Assembly (NCBI GenBank): GCA_943737045.1
Contig: CALSFV010000289.1
Coordinates: 1-64,000, forward strand
Reading direction: 5' to 3'
DNA length: 64,000 bases
Source of the DNA: Parapristionchus giblindavisi
Lineage: Eukaryota; Nematoda; Chromadorea; Rhabditida; Diplogasteridae
Below, in pieces: positions 26,021-36,014 of this stretch (within the stretch, counting starts at the first letter, position 1; every line of letters starts with the position of its first letter). Made by a program: the position numbers and the translations under genes. Under the pieces are notes generated by a model, which saw only the letters and a list, made by a program, of their open reading frames with translations, was not told the DNA's origin and ran no database searches.

Positions 26021-26690
26021 ATCCCGGGGGGCGATCGATTTGCCAACGATCGTTTTCACAACGGATCATAAATCGGTTGGGATTTGATGTATGGCAACCA
26101 CAGTTGTACGATTGTTATCAGTGGGAGTGTACGGTATTGTGCTACCGTAACCGTCGGGAATCGCGAACTGATTTTTTTTCATTCAACCCATGACCCGGGG
26201 TTCATGGTTGAAAATGACCAAAGTCGAAAAATTCATGATGGCCAGAGATCAAATACTAGTTGCCATTATATCAATAGTGAGGCAACTTTTATCTTTCTGG
26301 ATACCGTAACCCGAACTACCGTAATCTAGCCACCGTACCCCACAATAATGTACCGAAATTCACGGCAAACCCCGGTTTTATTACGGTAGTACGGGTTACG
26401 GTATCGTTAAAGATAAAAGTTGGCTCACTACTGATATAATGGCAACTAGTATTTGATCTCTGGCCATCATGAATTTTTCGACTTTCGCCATTTTCAACCA
26501 TGAACCCGGGGTCATGGGTCAACAGAAAAAAATCAGTTCGCGATTCCTGACGGTTACGGTAGCCCAATACCGTACACTCCCACTGATAACAATGGTACAA
26601 CTGTGGTTGCCATACATCAAATCCCAACCGATTTATGATCCGTTGTGAAAACGATCGTTGGCAAATCGATCGCCCCCCATGATCCCTCTC
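26021..26690. mobile_element. Large inverted repeat with arms of about 300 bp
   Basis: The outer ends CGATCGATTTGCCAACGATC and GATCGTTGGCAAATCGATCG are perfect inverted matches. The arms pair over most of about 300 bp around a short unique centre near 26355. Mirror open frames 26084-26329 (plus) and 26316-26627 (minus) follow from the symmetry, since both encode the same stretch (KIHDGQRSNTSCHYI). A foldback transposon is most likely; a transcript would form a long double-stranded RNA. Confidence 0.8.
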
Positions 26691-27733
26691 TTTGATGATT
26701 ACTCGGTGTGATTCTTATGGATGATGTTACAGTAGTCATTACTCATCTGACTTAAGTTAAACATGATAAATGAATTGAATTGAATTGGTCACCACCACGA
26801 AACTACCAAAAAGATGAGATATCGAGTAAAAAGTGGAGAGTCCTCTTCTCTTATTTTCACTTCTTTCTCGGGAATTTTTTGTTAACAATGAACTTGCGGT
26901 TTTCACACTCAACATTCATGATTTTAATTTTTCCTTTACCACAAGAATATATAGGCATCATCAGCACTAACAATAAGAAATCCTCCACATAAGATCCGCC
27001 TGAAACACATTTCACCAAAGTATTCTGGTGTGTGTGTTCTCTCATCTTCTCTGAAAGCCAGATAAGCGAGAGAGATAATTACTTTGTGAGCTTCTGAGCT
27101 GAGCGGTCGGTCATGATCCCAAACTTATGCTCACAATAAATCAATCGACCATCTTTCGAAAATCGATCCGCTTTATAAAATAATGTGACGACCCCAAAAA
27201 TGTATAGTCTTGGTCATTATCTCACACAGGCCCATTGACCTCACAAAAATTGTGTACGGTTGGTAGAATAACTTTTGCTACTTTTCTGTCTTCACAGTTT
27301 GTATATTTTTGAATTGTCAGTGAATATTATAGTCTTGGTCTCACATCTATTATCTCACACAGTCACATTGACCTCGCTTACTCATCAGTCCTTCTCCTCC
27401 CTCATTCTCACAGTGTATGGAGCGCTATAGCCACAGGTAAAGTGTATCGATCATGAGCCACACAGGTTCCATTCGAGTCTCTGCAATAGACGCGACTCGT
27501 TATTTTTCGCGGGCTCTCCTTGATTTAAGCCTATTCTACCTGAAATTTGAATTTTTTAGTTTGAAAATGATATAGTTTGCTAAACAAACCTTGTTGAAGT
27601 AAAATATTTATTATGCTTCACTGCGAATCAATCACAAATTGCTATGCGCTCCATAATTTCATATATATTCTTTTTTATCATATATATTCTTTAACATATT
27701 CTACCTGAAATTTGAATTTTTCAGACTGAAAAT
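26691..27733. other. Spacer upstream of the unknown twelve-exon gene
   Basis: A short direct repeat lies at about 27207-27245 and 27330-27375 (TATAGTCTTGGTC and TTATCTCACACAG). A second one lies at about 27535 and 27697 (TCTACCTGAAATTTGAATTT). The latter leads into a TTTTCAG site nine bases before the start codon, which would suit spliced-leader trans-splicing. Confidence 0.5.
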
Positions 27734-30547
27734 ATGTGGCAACAGCTACTAATGGAGATTGTGATTGATTACCAAGTGCTGTCATTCTCGATCGATCATT
27801 ATCTGTTCACACTGAGACAAGAAAAGGACGGGATCTACTTCAGCTCGTTCAATTTACTGTCAGGTAAGAACCATTTTGAAGTAATCATTCGTTTGTTAAA
27901 GGCACACCCAAGCTAATTTTACTCTCCGCATTGGCGATACTCTCTCGTAGACAGAGAAAGCGAGAGAATATGGCCAGAGCGGAGAGTTTAAAATAAGCTT
28001 GGTGTGTGCCCCTTTAAAAAGGACACATGTTCAGGTGTGGAGATCACTCGTGAGCTGGTCAAGACAAACGTTGCCCATCTCATTCCACCTATGGTATACA
28101 AAGTGGATGACAACGGAGAGACAGCCATCGACTACCACATCACCACTACGGATACGTTGACGGTGAGCAAGTAAGTATTATACTATTTTTATCATCTTTA
28201 TAATAATAATTTATCTAATTTATCATTAAATCCTTTATGATCACTTTTGCATTTTACATTTCAAACTCTTTTCGCACTCGACATAGTGCACTTTTTCAAA
28301 TCCAAACGAAAACGTGGAAATTTGAAGTTCAGATAACAGATTATCTTGAATATGAATGACTACCAATTAATCAGTCATAAAAAATGATCCAATGATATTA
28401 TTCAGATGCACACTTACCTTCAACAATCCACGATGTGAAATAATCAAGTCGAAGAACGAAATTGTGTTTGGGTAAGTTTTTAATTTTTTATATTTTTCCT
28501 GTAATCAAGTTAAGATTCATTCTAATTTCAGAGACGTTAAACTGGACAAGGATGAAGTGGTAGATTTTCCGATTTTCTAATAATTATTTCCGAGAAAATA
28601 ATGTTTTTTTTTCAAACATTTTTCGAGATGATTAATATTATAGAATTACAAAAGTTTTGCACACATCGCGCCAAATGCCGAATATAGTAAACTTCTCCAC
28701 CGTTGAGAAAAACGCACGACAAATTTTCTTCTTTTTTTTTTGGATTTTTCGAACGTTTTTTTCAATGCATATCATTTTATTTTTATTGAAAGTCCCGTGA
28801 AATGATGAAGAAACGCCATAAAATTCGATAAAATTAGAGAAAAAAGGTATGTCGCGCGAAGAAGTGGGCGGGGTCTGAGTATTGCGCGGCAAATAGCGGA
28901 ATTTGTATTGTTCGGACAGTTTTAATTCAATAATAATCATTTTACCGTTAACGGCTCACCCGAGCCAATATCACACTCCAATGCTCTCTGGTAGTCAAAG
29001 AAAGTGAGAGAACATTGCCAGAGAGTTTAAAATTAGATGTGCCTTTCAATCATTCGAATATTTTCAGCCATTCCTTGTTAATCACTTTGAGTACATGTTC
29101 TTCCCAATATTGGTTACATCGAAGGATAAGCTTGTCCACAAGTAATTTAATTTATTTATTGATTAAAGGGACCGGGAAATGAAAAAAAAAAGTTGATCTC
29201 ATATAACAGAGCTTGAAATTCTGTTTTGAAATATATAAATCTTATTTCATAAGAACTCTCTGGTAAGAAGAACGGCGCAGTCAAAAAACTACAGTCTGCT
29301 CCACATAGCGGGAGCCTTTTCCTACCAGAGCGTCGTTTCAAACTTTCAAATAGATATTTCTAATCAGTTTTTTGAGCTTATCAACATGAGATCAACTATG
29401 TTCACTATTTCGAATCGAAATTTTTGGATGATATCTGCCTTTAATTCTTTTAAAGGTAGACCTAATTTTAAACGCTCTCTCGTCGACAATGAAAGCGTGC
29501 TTTCAAATTCGCTCGTGGCCTTTAAATACATACAAAACCGCTGAATGGAAACATATTTTTCATGATGGATAATAATAGCAAATAGATATATAATTACGAA
29601 TTAATTAAATTAATTAATGAATTCAGATATTTCCTCAATCCATCGGCCGATCCAGCAATTCGACAGCCTCGCTCGTTCGTCAGTGAGTTTTATCATTATT
29701 CCATTGCCCCAAAACAATACCAAATTCGTAATGACCACTACCCCTCTGATTTTTCAAAAGTAAATAAGCGTATGTGTACTTAGTAGTGTGACATGCTGTT
29801 ATGCATTTCGTCAAATGTTCTTTCACTTGTAATTTACTAACAGTAAAAGTGAGTGACGTAATTCGGATACATTTCAAGTTTTGATTAAAAAGAGCTTTCA
29901 ACTTCTTTCTAGGTGAAAGGATTTTCTGTGTGTGGAGAGTCAAATAAACATAGGCAACAGTATTAAAGCATAAATAAATAAATTAATTAATTATGTAATT
30001 TAAGTATATAAATAACTAATAAAATCGCAAAAATTAAATTAACACTGACGTAGCAGTGATCACCCGGTGTGCCTTGAATAACGGGTTGTACCTTTACCTT
30101 TTATTTATTTATTTATTTGATTTTACTTTTAATAAAGTCGCTCCAAATCCTCCTGCTGGTGATCGCTTCTGCACGTCTTGCATGGATGGACATATAATGT
30201 TTGTTGTCGATAATTTCTATGAGATTTTCTCCAGAAGGTATTTCTCTTCTCATTTCTCTCGTTGCCATATAACAATAATATTGAGACATCCGTGCTGATT
30301 TGAAACACTCCGCTCTGACAATGCTATCTCGCTTTTTAGCCTTGCAAGAACGGAGAGTTTCAAATTAGCTCGAATGTTTTATAAAGTGATAAAGATAAAG
30401 ACGACAAAATGATCGAACATGAAAGATCAACGTGATAGCACAAGATACTCAAACTTATTTTTCTATTGTTATTCACCACTATGTTTTCTTGTAAAACGCA
30501 TAAATTATTGTTATTATTATATTGTTAATGTTAATAAGTATTTTTAT

Positions 30548-30583
<36 letters not shown>

Positions 30584-32607
30584 TATTATTATTATTGTTA
30601 TTACTATTATTATAAGTTCCACTTTCAGAATGCAAATCCAAGTCAATGGCCAGCCGGTCTTCGTGGCCCCTCAATCTCTCAGACGCAAAGAAAGAGTATG
30701 AACTTCTATTATTGGCACTACTTCAGAACACGGGAGCCGTCCAAAAGTAGTATAAAAGTCTAGTGTAAATGCCCTTTCTTTCGTGTTTATTTCATTTAAA
30801 AAAATTTGGACTGGTTCGGTGTTCTGGTACCGTGTTCTGAAGTAGTGCTCTATTATTTTTTTATCATTCTAAATAGTAATATTTAAGACGTTCGTAGCTA
30901 TGAATTTGGATGATCTCTACATCTATGAGTATCGTCAAAGATTGGAACTACCCCATGGAACGAGACTTGGTAAGTGTACACTGAATAAAATGATTCCATT
31001 GACGTACTTGTTCGTATATCATTTCATATTTCATTCTTCTTAAAGCGGCACCCCAAGCTAATTTGAAACTATCCGCTCTGACAACACTCGCTCGCTTTCT
31101 CTGTCTGTGAGAGAGTATTGCCAATGCGGAGAGTAAAGTTAGCTTGGGGTGTGCCTTTAAACGATTCATTGAATAATTTTTTAATGTATTTTTACAGGAG
31201 CTGGCCTTTGTTTCGACGATCAAGGAGATTTAATCATCACCGACATAGTTGGTAAGTAATATCTCTCTCCCCGATCTAATTTGAAACTCCGCACGCTGGT
31301 AATGCTCTCTCACTTTCTTTGACTTACAAGGAACATCTTTTACATTAATCCGGCGATAAGAGATGAGTTATAGCTCATTTGAAAGCCCTTCTTCTGTAGA
31401 TTAAGACTATGTACTTTAAAAATGCAACCGAGGTCTGTGCACGGACTTAAAATTGGAGGAGTGTCTAAAACGCAACGATGCACGCAATGATGCACTAGTT
31501 CTCGCATTTTTAAAGTAGATAGCATTGCCAGCGCTGAGCGTAAAATTAGTTCGTGAGATGCCCTTAAAGGACGAAAACTTTTACACGAGTGCAATCCACG
31601 AAATCTGAAAAAGTGGTAGGAGTGCACACTATATATTCTGGAAAAAAAATAAAAAAATAAAGATAAAAAATAATAAAAAATAAATTCAGGAAAGAACCCT
31701 CGCTCTTTTCGTTTACCCGGTAACGCTGTACATTCTCTCGCTCGACTATCCCTACACTGTATCAGAGAGTACTTCTCCAAGGAAATCAGAAAGAAAACTG
31801 CTAAGGTTATCGTTGTGGATTATTAATGTGTTGTTAAAATCTTGGAAAACATAAGGAAAGGTGAAAAGTAGTGTGAATTTTGTGACTACTTTTCTAATGC
31901 ATCGTACATTTGCTTTTCGTGCCTACGCCGTAACCTCCGCCGTAACGCCGGAGACGCGGCGGAGGAGGTTACGGCGTAAGCACGTAAGGCAAATGTAATG
32001 ATGCATAAGAAGTTATGACAAATAAGAAGAAGTCATAAGAAGAAGGAGTAAGAAGCGCACAATGTCATTTTCTTATGCAAGTACATTTTATACGCACAAT
32101 AACACTACTAATATTATAGAATGAAAACTGTCCGAACAATACAAATTCCGCTCTTTGCCGCGCAATAGTAAGACTCCGCCCACTTCTTCGCGCGACATAC
32201 CATTTTCTCTAGTTTTATCGAATTTTATGGCGTTTCCTCATAATTTCACAGGATTTTCAATAAAAATAAAATTATATGCATTGAAAAAACGTTCGAAAAA
32301 ACCTTCCGAAAATGTGCTTTTTTCTCAACGGTGGAGAAGTTTACTATATTCGGCATTTGGCGCGGTGTGTGCAAAACTTTTGTAATTCTATAATATCAGA
32401 AGCTTTTTTATTCAATCTTTTCAGATTGAATCATACGAGGAGTACATCAGACTGATAGCAAACGTAGAACAAGAGTGTCCGAAGATGAAGAGAGCGAATG
32501 GTTCGCGTCGTCGCCTCGGGAAGCCGGTGGAATTCAATTTCCCTTTAAATTATTGGGAAGATTCAGTACATCAGTTTAGCCTCATGTTGAGCAAATTCCA
32601 TATGTGA
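27734..32607 (+). CDS. Unknown protein, twelve exons, possible SOCS-box-like end
   Basis: Exons 27734-27863, 28035-28170, 28406-28471, 28532-28556, 29068-29141, 29627-29682, 30138-30237, 30629-30695, 30888-30969, 31198-31251, 31690-31805 and 32425-32607 join in phase to 362 residues. The start MWQQLLMEIVIDYQVLSF lies just after a possible trans-splice acceptor. I do not recognise the family. The part encoded by exon 11 (AVHSLARLSLHCIREYF) resembles the start of a SOCS box, a weak resemblance. Several sites are unusual: donors GTGGTA after exon 4 and GTTATC after exon 11, and AAG acceptors before exons 7 and 9. Without the exon 4 donor the protein would stop at 28580, and without the exon 11 donor at 31826, so shorter isoforms are possible. 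At least six introns contain MITEs or a LINE tail. Confidence 0.6.
27897..28017. mobile_element. Palindromic MITE, CTCTCGC family, in intron 1
   Basis: A well preserved copy: AAAGGCACACCCAAGC to GCTTGGTGTGTGCCCCTTT, with TACTCTCCGCATTGGCGA inside. Confidence 0.8.
28634..28938. mobile_element. ATTATAGAATTA-ended MITE in intron 4
   Basis: Same family as 2446-2737, same orientation. The right terminus is degraded (TTAATTCAATAATAAT). Confidence 0.75.
28945..29047. mobile_element. Palindromic MITE, CTCTCGC family, in intron 4
   Basis: CACTCCAATGCTCTCTGG faces AACATTGCCAGAGAG, ending GATGTGCCTTTCAA, about 20 bp before exon 5. Confidence 0.65.
29190..29398. mobile_element. Inverted-repeat element in intron 5
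   Basis: Ends AGTTGATCTCATAT and ACATGAGATCAACT are inverted. Inner arms pair through CTCTGGTAAGAAGAACG and CTACCAGAGCGTCG. Confidence 0.65.
29452..29526. mobile_element. Degraded CTCTCGC-family MITE in intron 5
   Basis: TTTTAAAGGTAGACCTAATT to GCTCGTGGCCTTTAAA with a shortened core (CGCTCTCTCGTCGACAATG). Confidence 0.5.
30046..30108 (+). mobile_element. LINE-type 3' tail in intron 6
   Basis: It contains GTAGCAGTGATCACCCGG, TGTGCCTTGAATAACGGG and TTGTACCTTTACC, the tail of the element at 24719-25108. It ends about 30 bp before exon 7. Confidence 0.65.
30294..30379. mobile_element. Degraded CTCTCGC-family MITE in intron 7
   Basis: GAAACACTCCGCTCTGACA faces GAACGGAGAGTTTCAAATTA. Confidence 0.6.
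30545..30614. repeat. (TAA)n/(ATT)n compound microsatellite
   Basis: Trinucleotide AAT repeats switch to ATT and form a palindrome shortly before exon 8. Confidence 0.9.
30712..30850. mobile_element. TIR element (GCACTACTTCAGAACACGG) in intron 8
   Basis: GGCACTACTTCAGAACACGG at the left is answered by CCGTGTTCTGAAGTAGTGC at the right. Short relative of 2376-2783. Confidence 0.8.
31043..31162. mobile_element. Palindromic MITE, CTCTCGC family, in intron 9
   Basis: Well preserved: AAAGCGGCACCCCAAGC to GCTTGGGGTGTGCCTTTAA. Confidence 0.8.
31264..31572. mobile_element. CTCTCGC-family MITE interrupted by about 200 bp, in intron 10
   Basis: The left half has GAAACTCCGCACGCTGG and the right half GCATTGCCAGCGCTGAGCG and GATGCCCTTAAAG. 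Between them lies unrelated sequence with its own weak inverted ends (CATTTGAAAGCCC region), suggesting a nested insertion. Confidence 0.55.
31833..32008. mobile_element. Half hairpin MITE followed by a GC-rich foldback, in intron 11
   Basis: 31833-31895 matches one arm of 16808-17012 (GTTAAAATCTTGGAAAA). 31906-32008 forms a hairpin with CTACGCCGTAACCTCC facing GGAGGTTACGGCGTAAG and outer ACATTTGC/GCAAATGT arms. Confidence 0.65.
32108..32396. mobile_element. ATTATAGAATTA-type MITE, reversed copy, in intron 11
   Basis: Reverse orientation relative to 2446-2737, ending TTTGTAATTCTATAAT. The last exon of the gene follows 28 bp later. Confidence 0.8.
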
Positions 32608-33811
32608 TCTTTATTACGTAGTTTTATTGTTCCGAGATTGTACCATATTTATTAGAGTAATATTCCTAATATTCGTAGTTTATAGAACTTATAAGAATTG
32701 AAAACCTATGGATGAATTGTATTTGCCTTTGGTTTTGTTTTTATTGAAAAAAAAACAAAAAAAATATTGTAAAAAAAATATTAAAGATGTATTTTCTCAA
32801 TCTCTTAATTTGTGACTTTTTTCCATTTTCGTCATTGTTATGGATCTGCAGTTAAGTTTTTTCTCTGTTTATTTGATAAATACGTGAAAGACATGAAATT
32901 ATTTGACATAATTGAGAAGATTCAAATATGACACTGTTATGTGGTGTTACATTTTCAAAACGGGCGCACGGCGTGCGCACGTTTCAAAATGTAACACCGT
33001 ATAGAAAACACACACGCCGTGCGCACGGCGTGCATTTCAAAACGTTCGCACGCCGTGCGCACGTTTTGAAAATGTAACACCACATAAGAGCTGTGGTAGT
33101 ATACAACGATATGGTATTCACTTATATCTATAAGGTCCATCTGACCTGGCAGATATAGATGATACTCGTTTCAATCGATATATATCCCCCGTGGGCGAGT
33201 CCTATCAAGGCTCTACCTTCTCCTACTACAGTGGACCGCATCATTCCATTCGCGTGTTCTTGACTTGAGTGATTGCTTTTGCTGAACCTCTGTTTAACGT
33301 AGCTTATAGGCATTCACAGAGCTAAATTGAAACACTCCGCTCTGTCCACACTCTCCATACAGTTAAGTTGAGACAACGAAATGTTTTCTAGTCACGAACA
33401 TCTACAAAGACAAAGGAAAATAAATTCATTAAACAGTTTCCTCAAGTTTGCTGCATTTCAATATGGCGATTTCGACAGTATTAAGGTATTTGAAGTAATG
33501 CCAATGATCATATACATAATCGATTGAAGTATAATAGTTCTCAAAAATTTGATTATCTAAAATGAACATGATCCAAACTTCTTATTTTAAAAGATAAGTA
33601 GGCATGAACTACATTTTTTAGCAATAAACTATTATACTAAAATAGTTCTGTCTTCAACACACGGAATATTTTGTGGGATGATCTTTATCAGTAGTTTTTA
33701 TGCATGATGGTAGAAGTGTAATATGCGATTACAGAGTGGTGAGAGGGGGGGGGGGAATAGATGTTATGTATCTTTGGAAATCTGTCTCAGACAAAAACTG
33801 AAAAATCTTTA
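32608..33811. other. Spacer downstream of the unknown gene
   Basis: It contains the foldback at 32943-33087, a partial CTCTCGC-family MITE at about 33308-33352 (GAAACACTCCGCTCTGTCC) and a G run near 33748. No gene is seen. Confidence 0.5.
32943..33087. mobile_element. GC-rich foldback element with GTGTTACATTTTCAAAACG ends
   Basis: Perfect outer inverted repeat GTGTTACATTTTCAAAACG / CGTTTTGAAAATGTAACAC. Inside, CGCACGGCGTGCGCACG recurs in both orientations. Confidence 0.8.
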
Positions 33812-36014
33812 CAGCCGCCGTACCAAATAGGTGGACCCTAAAATCAGTCCATCCTCTCTGAGTCAATCGATATGTGAGATAGGAAGACCTTTATTTGTAG
33901 TCGACATGATAGCGGAAATAGATCAAACAGGGAAGTGGCACAAAAATGATCGATGAGCGATTGAATAGGAATTATGGGATAATGAAAATTAAAACAAGTG
34001 ATGAACAAAATGCAGTAAATGGAGGAAAGAACTAAATAGATAATTTTTGAAAAGAAAAAAATCGAATATGTGTAATGTTATGAAAATGTTCCAAATGATA
34101 TGATGCTCAATAAAGATAGCGAAAAAAGAGGGATATGAAAAGGAAGAATGAGAAAAGGAAGGGAAAGGGGGATTCAACAATAGCTATAATTGTTTCTTTA
34201 ACACAAAACAATGATAATAGTCGATCAACTCAATATCAATAATACTTCAAAAATCATTCTCCATCCATCCATCCACCCATCCATCACAAAGATCCATCCA
34301 ATAATTTTTGCTGGTTCATCTTCCATTCTTCTACCGTTGTCCTTGAACCATCGTACGAACGTCTCTAGAAATTTAAATAATTATAAATAAATAAGTAAAA
34401 TGAAAAATATTGATGGTTAATAATTACTGTACCTTTAATTCTTCAATCATTAATATTTAATTGTCGAGACGCATCGTAGGTAGTGCACGTCAAAGATCCT
34501 GAAATTTAATTAAATAAAATTAGAACAATGCAAACTCCGCATTTTTAGGGGGGCCAATAATTTGGTCAAAGTGGGGCCAATAATTTGCTAAAAGTTGAGT
34601 CTCGAATTAGGCTACCAGACAAGCCCCACTTGAAAAGTTGAGCCATTAATTTGGTCAAAATAATGGCCCCACTAAACTTTTCGCTAAACTTTAGTCCAAA
34701 TTAATGGCTCAACTTTTCAAGTGGGGCCAATAATTTGGTCATAATAATGGCCCCACTAAACTTTTCGCTAAACTTTAGTCCAAATTAATGGCTCAACTTT
34801 TCAAGTGGGGCCAATAATTTGGTCATAATAATGGCCCCACTAAACTTTTCGCTAAACTTTAGTCCAAATTAATGGCTCAACTTTTCAAGTGGGGCCAATA
34901 ATTTGGCCAATAATTTGGCTCGACCAGTAAAAGTTTAGCCCTTTATTTGCTTACTTTTATTCTAATTCCATTTATGTTTATTACACATTTAAATGTTTTA
35001 TACATCAATTAACTTATTTATTCTCATAACATACAATATTTACATATCGATTACAACATGACAAGAAAATGAAACGAACAATAAACATTTAATTGATTTT
35101 GTATCACTAACAAAATATAACTTCTAATAATATTATATCTTCTTATTTTATTTATAACAATAACATCGCACTTTTCTAAGGTTTTCGACTAAGCTGATGA
35201 CGATGGACATAGTCATTTTGTATTGATATTGAGCGTATAAAAGGCCAAATTATTGGCTCAACTACTAAAATAATGGCTCAACTTTTCACTCTCGACCAAA
35301 TTAATGGCCCCCCTAAAAATGCGGAGTAACTCTTAAATTCTTACCTTTGATCAATGAATGAACTATTATCGATAGTAGCGGACGACACCTTCACATCGAG
35401 ATGACGATTCCCTGTGATCCTGAAATTATATGAAATAAAACTAAAACAGTGTTCTACTACTTCATAACTTTCATGTTCCATATCGGTGAAATTAACGATG
35501 AACGATCGTCAAAATGTAAAGAACAATAGACTATAGTATCGATTCATACAAAATGTATTATTAAACAAGTAAACAAAACAATAACACATTAAAATAATGT
35601 AAACAATAACATAAAAGGAGCGGAGACTTGCGGGATGACAATGTGGAGTTACAGTATATCACATTGTGTCACGCTCTGTCAGCCGGGTCAACTCTAAATA
35701 TCTCGACCATAAAATCACTCGTGCGGTGTTTTGAAAAATTATGGGTGAGATAGAGAGAAATAGTGTGCTAAACAAGAGACGCAGACAGACAGATTTTTGA
35801 GGCGCTCGGAATAGCCTCAATTTCTCGTCTACCCTATTCCCTCTTGTGATCTCTCACTTTCTTTCCCTCTCTACCTCACCCCCATTTCTGTCTCTCGACT
35901 TGATAGGAATTACAGTCGAGATGAGCCCCAAAATAGAGCCGATTCCTATAGAAAAAAGAGAGAAATTAGGGTCGACCTCTTGATCTACCACCCCTATTTG
36001 GTACGGCGGCAGAA
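33812..36014. mobile_element. About 2.2-kb TIR element, with a second element nested inside
   Basis: The left end GCCGCCGTACCAAATAG matches CTATTTGGTACGGCGGC at the right end, and the similarity continues imperfectly through GTGG and ACCCTAA. No transposase is recognised. The element at 34534-35327 lies inside. Confidence 0.6.
34534..35327. mobile_element. TIR element with an 84-bp internal tandem repeat
   Basis: Near-perfect 34-bp inverted ends (ACTCCGCATTTTTAGGGGGG...). The interior is built from ATTTGGTC, GGGGCCAATAATTTGG and TTAATGGCTCAACTTTTC blocks. Between about 34650 and 34900 these form about three copies with an 84-bp period. Confidence 0.8.

Noticed and set aside
26084..26627. Two related proteins encoded on opposite strands
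   Set aside because: The similarity comes from the two arms of one palindrome; no domain or splice signal supports coding.
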